Assembly (NCBI GenBank): GCA_040414495.1
Contig: JBEDUI010000015.1
Coordinates: 1 to 30,410, forward strand
Length of the DNA stretch: 30,410 bases
Source: DATAVB01 sp040414495
Lineage (GTDB): Bacteria > Actinomycetota > Actinomycetes > Mycobacteriales > QHCD01
Reading direction: 5' to 3'
Shown: positions 7,928-14,465 of the stretch, piece after piece
Layout of the letters: every line of letters begins with the position of its first letter
How positions within the stretch are numbered: the stretch's first letter is position 1
The notes under the pieces: model-generated
The model's database searches: none
What the model saw: the letters and a program-made list of their open reading frames with translations, nothing else
Told to the model about the DNA's origin: nothing
Made by a program: the position numbers and the translations under genes

Positions 7928-7981
7928 ATGCCGCAGTTGCACCACCGGCCGGCGAGTTGTTCGGCGGCGCCAGTCCAATGA
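7928..7981 (+). CDS. 17-codon mini-ORF coupled to the STAS gene
   Basis: MPQLHHRPASCSAAPVQ, preceded by a strong GAGGAG at 5 bp. Its TGA (7979-7981) overlaps the ATG at 7978 of the STAS frame as ATGA. The STAS start itself has no ribosome site, so translation would depend on this peptide. It may be a leader peptide, or the original N-terminus of the STAS protein now out of frame through a further indel. No function can be assigned. Confidence 0.4.
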   Translation: MPQLHHRPASCSAAPVQ

Positions 7982-8420
7982 ACGTACCGTCCCGAAAAGC
8001 TCCCTATATAGCGGCATCGGTCCAAGAAACGCATATTCCCGCGACGGCCTATGTGGACAGCACCGACCGCGAATGCGCGGTTATCGCCGTCAGCGGTCGG
8101 GTGAGCGCGGCCGCGACCGGACAACTGCGTTCGGCGATGCGACGAGCCTGGCGCCCCGGCCGAACATGGTGGTGGTTGACTTACGGGCCGCCGACTCATG
8201 CGAGGCGGCCCAGGCGACCGGGCTGTTGGTACTGATGAAGCGGCACGCCCGCCGCTGTGGTGCCTCATTCGCAGTCGCCGCGCCGGCGTGGCTGGCCGAG
8301 CAGCTACGACCGTTCATCCCATTCGACGTACTTCCGGTAATGAGCGACATTCGCGCCGCCCGCGCCGGTGCGGTCCCGGTCCGCGGCCGGAGCGTCGGAC
8401 GGGCGGAACCGGCCCACTGA
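7978..8420 (+). pseudogene. STAS-domain protein, frameshifted
   Basis: Two frames together encode one STAS (anti-sigma-factor antagonist-like) domain. The first frame from ATG 7978 gives AVIAVSGRVSAAATGQLRSAMRRAW, then loses sense. The frame one base back gives PNMVVVDLRAADSCEA, TGLLVLMKRHARRCGASFAV and ends at 8420. The break lies near the CCCC run at 8154-8157 and fits loss of one base. The conserved phospho-acceptor region of anti-anti-sigma factors would be near DLRAADSCEAA, where a Ser is present, but I cannot say that it is a switch protein. A sequencing error or programmed slippage are alternatives. STAS proteins commonly act with sigma-factor regulators in stress responses. Confidence 0.65.
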
Positions 8421-8451
8421 CCAGAACCGAGCAGACGTACCCCTAGTGGCA

Positions 8452-8465
8452 GGGCCTTTCGGCCC
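8452..8465 (+). promoter_or_regulatory. DosR box for the Rv1733c-like gene
   Basis: GGGCC-N4-GGCCC within AGGGCCTTTCGGCCCT, eight of ten positions of the core and fully symmetric. A CACTAT hexamer at 8489-8494 lies 33 bp from the box centre, the same distance as at other boxes in the window, giving a start point near 8501. It could also fold as a hairpin after the STAS gene, but position and spacing favour a promoter element. Confidence 0.6.
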
Positions 8466-8500
8466 TGGCTGGTGGCAAAGCCAGCACGCACTATCGATAT

Positions 8501-8632
8501 CGGGGGAATTCCACGGGATGACGATGATGCGCGACGTACTCCGCGGTTGGTAGTCCGTTTCATCGGACCCGTGACCGGAAAGCGCCGTCTCCGGTCATTG
8601 TGACCGGCCCGGGCGGACGGGGGGTGTGCCGC
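8501..8632 (+). other. Putative leader of the Rv1733c-like gene
   Basis: If transcription starts near 8501, the mRNA would have a leader of about 130 nt. It holds an 11-codon ORF (MTMMRDVLRGW, 8518-8553, with GGGGGA 10 bp upstream) and a hairpin at 8572-8597 with perfect 8-bp arms (TGACCGGA and TCCGGTCA, loop 10). A second GTGACCGG follows at 8600. Such an arrangement could be a translational control element; no known riboswitch is recognised. Confidence 0.3.
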
Positions 8633-9241
8633 ATGCCTGTCCTGCACCGCATTCCGTGGAATATGACCGTGCGCCCGGTCCGATATCTGTGTTGGTGGCG
8701 CAATGCGATGGCCCGCCGTTCCGACCGGGTCGAAAGCGCCGCCGCGGCCTGCCTGCTGGTCATGTTTCTGATATCGCTGCCATTAGCCGCCTGGGCCGGC
8801 CAGTCCATGTACGCCGGCGCTGCCGCGCACGCCCGGGAAGTCCGCACCAGCGGTCACTATGCCAACGCGGTGCTGCTGGAGAATGCGCCAACCGCCGCCG
8901 GTACCGACGGCACCACCGCGGACGCCTGGGTGAAGGCCCGCTGGTACGGCCCGAAGAACCAGGTCCACGTTGACCAGGTGCAGGCCACGCCCGGAGCGCG
9001 AGCCGGCGCGCTGGTTCCGGTGTGGATCAACCGGCAGGGTCAGCAGACCGAACCCCCGGCCAGCATGGCCACCATCGTCGCCAACGCGACCGCGTTCGGG
9101 CTGACAATCGCGCTCGGCGCCGGATGTCTGCTTGAGGCCGCACGCCGCATAATCCGGTGGGAACTGAACCGCACCCGGCTCATGGGCTGGGAAGAGGAAT
9201 GGCGGTCGGTCGGTCCACGGTGGACCAGACCGGCTCGTTAA
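8633..9241 (+). CDS. Rv1733c-family two-TM membrane protein
   Basis: 202 residues from ATG 8633, chosen over an upstream GTG (8600) because GGGGGGTG lies 8 bp before it. The N-terminus has the family pattern of basic residues with RRSDRVE before TM1 (about 36-57, CLLVMFLISLPLAAWAG). A soluble domain of about 85 residues follows with WVKARWYGPKN, then TM2 near the C-terminus (IVANATAFGLTIALGAGCLL) and a basic tail. Rv1733c of M. tuberculosis is a DosR-regulated latency antigen of unknown function with the same topology. The DosR box at 8452-8465 fits that. Role in the cell unknown; it acts in the cytoplasmic membrane. Confidence 0.82.
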   Translation: MPVLHRIPWNMTVRPVRYLCWWRNAMARRSDRVESAAAACLLVMFLISLPLAAWAGQSMYAGAAAHAREVRTSGHYANAVLLENAPTAAGTDGTTADAWVKARWYGPKNQVHVDQVQATPGARAGALVPVWINRQGQQTEPPASMATIVANATAFGLTIALGAGCLLEAARRIIRWELNRTRLMGWEEEWRSVGPRWTRPAR

Positions 9242-9255
9242 TCACAAATCCCCCG

Positions 9256-9320
9256 TTGGTGATCATGCAATTCTGGTCCGTCCCCCAGTGTGCCGCGAAC
9301 CAGAATCGCATGATCACCAA
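9256..9320 (-). repeat. 25-bp inverted repeat with 15-nt loop
   Basis: Left arm 9256-9280 and right arm 9296-9320 pair over 25 positions with two differences (9269/9307 and 9278/9298). On the + strand both are A-C mismatches; on the minus strand both become G-U pairs, so the RNA hairpin is intact only in a minus-strand transcript. It contains GATCATGC and its complement. It lies downstream of the minus-strand GAF-like gene and downstream of the Rv1733c-like gene. It may be a dispersed REP-like palindrome or an RNA-processing or stability element. Three TAACCGG-like repeats (9323-9350, period 9-10) adjoin it. Confidence 0.7.
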
Positions 9321-9391
9321 GCTAAACCGGCGTAACCGGATTAACCGGGTAAGTCGGCCCGGCATGTTACGCCATTAATTATCCAAGCGAG

Positions 9392-9417
9392 GGCGAGTCG
9401 GGCTATTCCGACTCGCC
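9392..9417 (-). terminator. Hairpin over the GAF-like gene's stop codon
   Basis: GGCGAGTCGG, 6-nt loop, CCGACTCGCC: perfect 10-bp arms. The TAG of the minus-strand gene (9403-9405) lies in the loop. Downstream in that direction the sequence is A/T-rich (GGATAATTAAT) but has no clean T run. It may work in both directions and also stop the Rv1733c-like transcript. Confidence 0.6.
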
Positions 9418-9903
9418 GGTCAGCCAAGCGTACGCATCAGCCACGGTCCGCAGCGCCGCGATATCGCGGCCGTGGTTATCAGTCGTCACGTCAAGAACTC
9501 CGAGCGCGCCCACCGCCCTTAGGGCGTAGGGCATCACAATCGGCACCGCGATAGTGATCAGGGCGCTCGCCGGTGGATTCGGCATCGGCAGCGGACGGAT
9601 GCCGGCGAAGAGGCCCGGGCGCCGTTCGGCGACCACGTGCCGGGCCGCCGCGTCGGCGGTCGCCTGCTGCATCCGTGTCAGCGCGGCGTGGCTGATGACC
9701 TGCCGGCGCCCGCTTGATGTCGTAGTGATGAATCCGGCCGGACTGCGACACAACTGCGCGGCCAAGCGGGCCCACCGCGCGGCCGGATCAGCGGCCGGCA
9801 CGGTGGACCCGTAACCCCGAGCATTAAGCAGAACGGCCAGAGCAGAGAGCGCGGCTGTGGTAGGTCGGCCCCCGCAGGATGTCACCGGAGCCGTACCTGC
9901 CAC
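9403..9903 (-). CDS. Small GAF-like domain protein
   Basis: 166 residues, GTG start at 9901-9903 with no visible ribosome site. The C-terminal half, ALITIAVPIVMPYALRAVGALGVLDVTT followed by DIAALRTVADAYAWL, matches the last strands and helix of a GAF domain as seen in sensor kinases. The N-terminal half (TTAALSALAVLLNARGY, ARWARLAAQLCRSPAGF) is less clear. There is no output domain, so it may be a free-standing ligand- or redox-binding protein, or a remnant of a larger sensor. Two Cys residues are present near positions 10 and 52. It lies between the Rv1733c-like gene and a Usp, opposite in strand to both. Confidence 0.55.
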   Translation of the reverse strand: MAGTAPVTSCGGRPTTAALSALAVLLNARGYGSTVPAADPAARWARLAAQLCRSPAGFITTTSSGRRQVISHAALTRMQQATADAAARHVVAERRPGLFAGIRPLPMPNPPASALITIAVPIVMPYALRAVGALGVLDVTTDNHGRDIAALRTVADAYAWLTGESE

Positions 9904-10312
9904 GTGTGCGATCTACAACGATGCTTCTGCATTACCACCGTTTCCCCCCTCACGATCGGAAATCTCCGACCACGTGATCATCAATCCAACGTCGCGAAAT
10001 AAGCGACATACCGGCCGGTGTCACGACCTACGAAGAATTGCTGCCTGTCACAGAGCCGCGACTGACCGGAGTAACTGCCACGCTATCCACACTCGCCGAG
10101 AAATGCGTGGAGAATGTAATTCTCAGTTCGCTCTGCCCGAAAGGGCAAGGCCCGCGCGAGCGGCGCCAGAGCTGGGGGTGTGGCGGCACTTATCGCCCAC
10201 GCCGCCGCCGACCACAGGGTCGAAGGTCCTTCGCCGGCCAGTGCAGAGGCCTCTGTTTCGGCCCGACCGGACCGGACCATCGTGAGAGAAACCCAAGCGG
10301 GGGGCGGTATTC
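9904..10312. promoter_or_regulatory. 409 bp divergent gap with several dyads
   Basis: No gene seen. It holds a perfect palindrome GAGAAT-GTA-ATTCTC at 10110-10124, a TGCCC-GAAA-GGGCA hairpin with a GNRA loop at 10134-10147, and a weak DosR-like dyad GGGTC-N4-GTCCT at 10217-10230, 90 bp before the Usp start. The dyad has two deviations from the core and is the only hint that the Usp gene is DosR-controlled. The palindrome at 10110 is a candidate operator. Confidence 0.35.
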
Positions 10313-10945
10313 ATGGCCGAGGAATCCACACGCGGCCGGGTAGTAGTGCATGTGCAGGGCTCGCTTGCCGGATTACGGGCATTACGGGAAGCGGTGACCC
10401 AAGCGCGGCTACGCGGTGGTGAACTGATCGCGGTACGAACCTACGACCCACCGCGGGCCAGCACGGCCCCGATGACCTTCGCCTGGGCGGCCAACGATGT
10501 GCACGGCATCGGTTCGATCCGGGCCACGATGCAGCGCGAGGATGCCGAGCTCCGTCGCCAGTGGACAGTGTGTGAACGTCAGGCGACATCGCTGATGCAC
10601 CAGGCATTCAACGACGCGATGGGTGGTCTGCCGCGCGATGTACGGGTCCGGCTCACTGCCCTGCCCGGCCGCAGCGGACACGCCGGGCGGGCGTTGCTGT
10701 CCATGGCCTACCGCGACGACGATCTGCTTGTGGTCGCGGCCGATCGGCGGCGGCGCATATTCCGTCGTTCGACCCGGCGGTATTGCGCGGCCCGGGCCAG
10801 TTGCCCCGTTTTGCAGGTGCCACCGAACGAACTGGCCCGCGATCTGGGCGGGCGGTGGCGACTGTGGCGCGAGGCGCTACGGCTGCGGCACAAGACGCAT
10901 TATTTGACCGGCGCCCGCCAGACCAGCTCGGTCCCGCCGCCCTGA
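10313..10945 (+). CDS. Divergent universal stress protein-like
   Basis: 210 residues. A single Usp-like domain: RGRVVVHVQGSLAGLRALREAV replaces the usual VGVDGS opening, and DDDLLVVAADRRRRIFRRSTRRYC followed by CPVLQVP replaces the ATP loop. The Asp of the first strand and the glycines of the loop are missing, so ATP binding is unlikely. An Arg-rich tail of about 35 residues follows the domain. GGGGGGCGG precedes the ATG. The 3' end overlaps the 3' end of the devS gene on the other strand by 46 bp, so the extended tail may be a late addition. Function unknown; context points to stress or dormancy. Confidence 0.72.
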   Translation: MAEESTRGRVVVHVQGSLAGLRALREAVTQARLRGGELIAVRTYDPPRASTAPMTFAWAANDVHGIGSIRATMQREDAELRRQWTVCERQATSLMHQAFNDAMGGLPRDVRVRLTALPGRSGHAGRALLSMAYRDDDLLVVAADRRRRIFRRSTRRYCAARASCPVLQVPPNELARDLGGRWRLWREALRLRHKTHYLTGARQTSSVPPP

Positions 10946-12609
10946 GCCTGGGCGATGGCAAAAGTCCCTCCGAGCGCGGCGGCCCGGTCGGCCAGGTTCT
11001 GCAGGCCGCTGCGTCGACCGGCATCGCCAATTCCCACGCCATTGTCGCTAATACGTGCCATGACCCAGTCATCGACCACGATGGACACATCGACGGCGGT
11101 GGCGGCCGAATGCCGGGCGCAGTTGGACAGACTTTCCCGCAATACGGCCAACAGATGCTCGGCCACCTCATCGACCACATCGGTGTCGATCAGGCCCGAC
11201 ATATGCAGCGACGGCGAAAATCCAAGCGCCACCGCCGCCTCGTCGACCACCTCGACCACCTTCGTCCGCAGGCTCGCCTCCCGACCCCCGGCCGACTGCA
11301 ATCCGAAAATTGTCGTCCGTACTTCCAGAATTGTCTGATCCAGATCCTGTACGACACCGAGCACCTGTTCGCGTTCGCGACCGTCGGCGATGCGCGGCGA
11401 GAGGCTCTGCAGTGTCATTCCGGCGGCGAAAAGGCGCTGAATGACCAGATCGTGCAGATCGCGGGCGATCCGGTCCCGGTCTTCGAATACCGCCAGCCGT
11501 TCCCGGTCGGCCGCTGCCGCGCCCAGGGTCAATGCCAGGCCGGCCTGGGCCGCGAAAGATTCGACCATGGAAACGTCGTTTGCCGAAAATGGCGAGCGGC
11601 CGACGTGATTTCCGATCACCAACGTTCCCACCGCGCGGCGTTCGGACTGCAGCGGCACCCAGATCGCGGGCCCGATACTGGACAGCGCGATGACCTCCGG
11701 CCACACCCGTTCGTCGTTACGGGCATCGGCCAACGCGACCGGGCCACCGTGGCGAAGTACCCATGAAGCCATTGACTCGCGTGGAATTTGCCGGCCCTTG
11801 AGCTCCTCGGCCGTATCGCCGTCGGCAGCCTCGATCTCCAGCGCACCTTCTTCCCGGGAGATGGCGATATAGGCGAGATCAGCCGATATCAATTCCCGGG
11901 CATTGCGGGCGATCAATACCAGAATTTTGTCGATCGGATCCAGCGCCAGCAGCCGTGTCGTCACCTCGGCGCTGGCCTGAACCCACCGTTCGCGCTGATA
12001 CGTCGCCTCGTAGAGACGGGCATTGTCGACCGCGATACCGGCCGCGGCCGACAAGGCGATGATGACCTGCTCATCCAGGTCGGTGAACGTGGAACCGGAT
12101 TTCTTTTCTGTTAGATAGAGATTTCCGTACGTATTGCCCCGTATATTCACCGGCACTCCGAGAAAAGATCGCATCGGCGGGTGATTTGCCGGGAATCCGT
12201 ACGACGCGGGATGATCGGAGAGGTTCGACAGCCGCAGCGGTCGTGGGTCACCGATGAGGACGCCGAGAATGCCCCGTCCCGTCGGTAGTGGGCCGATCGC
12301 CTTTGCGGTTGCGTCGTCGATTCCGGTGTGTACGAATGCGGCCAGCTGTCCGGGATCGTCGGGATCGAGTACGCCAAGCGCGCCATAACGGGCGTCGGTC
12401 AGCTGCACGGCGGCCTCGACAATTCGTCGCAGCACCTCGGGCAGTTCCAGTTGAGAACCCACGGCCACGACGGCCTCGAGCAGCTCGCGCAAGGTATCGC
12501 CGGTCGCCATCACCGTTTCGATGCGCTCGGCCACCTCGGCCAGCAACGGCCGCAACTCGACGTTCGAAAGCGACGGAAGCAGCCTGCCCTGTTCCGATTC
12601 TTCAGCCAT
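10900..12609 (-). CDS. devS: DevS/DosT-like GAF-GAF sensor histidine kinase
   Basis: 569 residues from ATG 12607-12609 (GTG immediately upstream is the alternative). GAF 1 (about 55-200) contains ANHPPMRSFLGVPV; His143 in it corresponds, as I align it from memory, to the haem ligand His149 of M. tuberculosis DevS. GAF 2 spans about 220-365. The HisKA_3 helix has DRIARDLHDLVIQRLF with phospho-acceptor His386. The ATPase has the N box LRESLSNCARHS (Asn496) and DNGVGIGD (Asp522). No transmembrane segment, so it is a cytosolic sensor of O2, NO or redox that phosphorylates DevR. DevR is encoded 4.5 kb away, not adjacent. It is divergent from the CBS gene with a DosR box between them. Confidence 0.93.
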   Translation of the reverse strand: MAEESEQGRLLPSLSNVELRPLLAEVAERIETVMATGDTLRELLEAVVAVGSQLELPEVLRRIVEAAVQLTDARYGALGVLDPDDPGQLAAFVHTGIDDATAKAIGPLPTGRGILGVLIGDPRPLRLSNLSDHPASYGFPANHPPMRSFLGVPVNIRGNTYGNLYLTEKKSGSTFTDLDEQVIIALSAAAGIAVDNARLYEATYQRERWVQASAEVTTRLLALDPIDKILVLIARNARELISADLAYIAISREEGALEIEAADGDTAEELKGRQIPRESMASWVLRHGGPVALADARNDERVWPEVIALSSIGPAIWVPLQSERRAVGTLVIGNHVGRSPFSANDVSMVESFAAQAGLALTLGAAAADRERLAVFEDRDRIARDLHDLVIQRLFAAGMTLQSLSPRIADGREREQVLGVVQDLDQTILEVRTTIFGLQSAGGREASLRTKVVEVVDEAAVALGFSPSLHMSGLIDTDVVDEVAEHLLAVLRESLSNCARHSAATAVDVSIVVDDWVMARISDNGVGIGDAGRRSGLQNLADRAAALGGTFAIAQAQGGGTELVWRAPVK

Positions 12610-12725
12610 CACCTACCCCCACGGCGGTTGGCTTGGCCTGATCGTACTGGAAGGTCTACCAAAGACGTCAATTCACAGGGGTTATCGAAACTAGCTGCAT
12701 ATGGGCCCACTTCCTCAGGGCCTTC

Positions 12726-12739
12726 GGGACTATTGGCCC
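12726..12739 (+). promoter_or_regulatory. DosR box between devS and the CBS gene
   Basis: GGGAC-N4-GGCCC in TTCGGGACTATTGGCCCT, nine of ten core positions with matching TTC flank. A CAGACT hexamer at 12764-12769 lies 34 bp from the centre, predicting a start near 12775 and a 23-nt leader with GGAGG for the CBS gene. On the other strand TATGCA at 12696-12701 could serve devS. Confidence 0.65.
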
Positions 12740-12797
12740 TGCCGAACGCCAACCGTTTGGAATCAGACTGATATCCCGTGGCAAGTGGAGGCTGGCA

Positions 12798-13229
12798 ATG
12801 TCCGACAGGCGTGGCAAAGACGACTCGACGGCGGCTGTGATTACCGAACCGACGGCCCGCGAGGTGATGACGTCGCAATTGCTCGTCGCGCAGCCGGGTA
12901 CAACCGTGACCCGGGCCTGGCGGGCCGTGGTCACCGCCGGCGTGCGGCATCTTCCGGTGTTGGTCGGTTCGCGGTGCATCGGTCTACTCACCGAGGACGA
13001 TCTGGCCCGTTACTGCGCAGAGCAGCGCGTTTGGGACATGGACCAAAGGGTGGCGGAAATCTTGCGACGTCCGCCGCCGGCCGTTCGCCCGGATGACTCA
13101 TTGGAGCGCGTCGCCGAAACAATGCGCGCCGGCGGAACCGATGCGGTGGTCGTCGTTAATGCGGCCGAGCATCTGGTCGGCCTGATTACCTGCCAGGATT
13201 TGGTCTCGGCCCATTCGAATCGGATCTGA
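12798..13229 (+). CDS. Two-CBS-domain protein (Rv2626c/HRP1-like)
   Basis: 143 residues, the same length as M. tuberculosis HRP1 (Rv2626c), a strongly DosR-induced protein. CBS 1 (about 20-75) opens TAREVMTSQLLVAQPGTTV and has RHLPVLVGSRCIGLLTEDDL. CBS 2 (about 82-140) has VRPDDSLERVAETM and VVVNAAEHLVGLITCQDL. Paired CBS domains usually bind adenosine nucleotides; the effect on a partner is unknown. HRP1 carries a zinc site that I cannot confirm here. GGAGG lies 7 bp before the ATG, and a DosR box is 65 bp upstream. The gene converges on ackA. Confidence 0.88.
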   Translation: MSDRRGKDDSTAAVITEPTAREVMTSQLLVAQPGTTVTRAWRAVVTAGVRHLPVLVGSRCIGLLTEDDLARYCAEQRVWDMDQRVAEILRRPPPAVRPDDSLERVAETMRAGGTDAVVVVNAAEHLVGLITCQDLVSAHSNRI

Positions 13230-13242
13230 GCTTCGTTCCCGC

Positions 13243-13309
13243 TCAAATCGGACGCGAGTTCGCCAGGTCAAATCGGACGCGAGTTTCCGGCTCGAATCGG
13301 ACGCGATTT
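13243..13309. repeat. Three tandem 24-25 bp repeats between convergent genes
   Basis: TCAAATCGGACGCGAGTT at 13243-13260 and 13268-13285 (exact), and TCGAATCGGACGCGATTT at 13292-13309. A weaker fourth copy (TTCGAATCGGATCTGAG) overlaps the end of the CBS gene. The array fills the whole 80 bp between the CBS stop and the ackA stop. It is not a hairpin, so it is not a normal terminator. It may be a small expansion or a binding array. Confidence 0.75.
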
Positions 13310-14425
13310 TCACCCGCGTTGCAGAACCCTGCGCACGCAACGGGCGATTTCCAGGTCCTCGCGCGAGCCGATCACCACGGTCCGGACCGGCGCGCCACCG
13401 CCACCGATATCGGCGTCCGGAACGGCGGTGGCATTGCGACTCGGGTCGAGTCCAATCCCCAGGAAAGCCAGCCGATCCACCGCCGCGGCCCGAACCGCCG
13501 GCGCGTTTTCACCAACACCGCCGGTGAAAACCAGAACGTCCAGCCCGCCCAATGTCGCCGCCATCGCGGCGATCCCGGCCCGCAGCCGGTGCGCGTACAC
13601 CTGCAATGCCAACACCGCCGCGCCATCGCCGGCCTCGACCCGTTCCAGCACGGTGCGCATATCCGGTGTGCCAGCCAACCCGACCAGGCCGGAGCGGCGT
13701 TCCAACCCGTCGACGAGCTCCTCGATACCAATGCCGGCGTGCAATTGCAGCCAGCACAGCAGACCCGGATCGACGCTGCCGGACCGGCTCCCCATCACCA
13801 GGCCTTCCAGCGGCGTGAAACCCATGGTCGTATCGACGCTGCGCCCATATTGGACGGCGGCCAGCGAGGCGCCCGCGCCCAAATGGCACGACACGATCCG
13901 CAGCTCCATCACCGGCCGGCCGATCAATTCGGCGGCGCGATGCACCGCGTACCGATGCGACAGGCCGTGAAATCCGAACCGGCGCAGGCCGTGCCGCTGC
14001 CGCCAATCCGCCGGCAGCGCGTAGGTGTACGCGGCAGCGGGCATGCTCTGGTGGAACGTGGTGTCGAAACAGGCCACCGACGGCACATCCGGCAGTATCC
14101 GCCCGACGGTGTCGATTCCGGCCAGCGCGGCGTTCTGGTGCAATGGCGCCAATTCGGCCAGTTCGGTCAACGTGTCGCAGACCGCTTTGTCGATCAACAC
14201 CGCGTCCGAATAGGCCGATCCGCCGTGCACGACTCGGTGTCCGACCGCGTCGATACGACCCATTCCACGGATCGCGGCGGCCAGTTGTCCGGGATCAAGC
14301 CGCCCGCCCGCGCTTTCGAAATCACGCCGGGCCATGACCCGGTCGCCCTCACCGATAATTCGCAGTTTGAGGCTGCTCGACCCGGAATTGACCACCAGAA
14401 TGCGAAGCGCCCGCTGCCATCTCAT
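13310..14425 (-). CDS. ackA: Acetate kinase
   Basis: 371 residues. It catalyses acetyl phosphate + ADP to acetate + ATP in the cytoplasm. Family motifs are in order: VVNSGSSSLK (11-20, Asn13), GHRVVHGG (62-69, Arg64), PLHQNAA (His96), CFDTTFHQSMP (Asp121 catalytic), FGFHGLSHRYA (His153), HLGAGAS (His181), GSRSGSVDPG (Arg214), GGVGENA, and SREDLEIAR with the C-terminal Glu. It is slightly shorter than the usual 395-400 residues. GGAGGG precedes ATG at 6 bp. The phosphoketolase gene ends 40 bp upstream on the same strand, making an obvious two-step operon. Propionate may also be used. Confidence 0.95.
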   Translation of the reverse strand: MRWQRALRILVVNSGSSSLKLRIIGEGDRVMARRDFESAGGRLDPGQLAAAIRGMGRIDAVGHRVVHGGSAYSDAVLIDKAVCDTLTELAELAPLHQNAALAGIDTVGRILPDVPSVACFDTTFHQSMPAAAYTYALPADWRQRHGLRRFGFHGLSHRYAVHRAAELIGRPVMELRIVSCHLGAGASLAAVQYGRSVDTTMGFTPLEGLVMGSRSGSVDPGLLCWLQLHAGIGIEELVDGLERRSGLVGLAGTPDMRTVLERVEAGDGAAVLALQVYAHRLRAGIAAMAATLGGLDVLVFTGGVGENAPAVRAAAVDRLAFLGIGLDPSRNATAVPDADIGGGGAPVRTVVIGSREDLEIARCVRRVLQRG

Positions 14426-14465
14426 CGTCAGCCCTCCATCGACGTGGCCAACCCCCTAGTGACCA

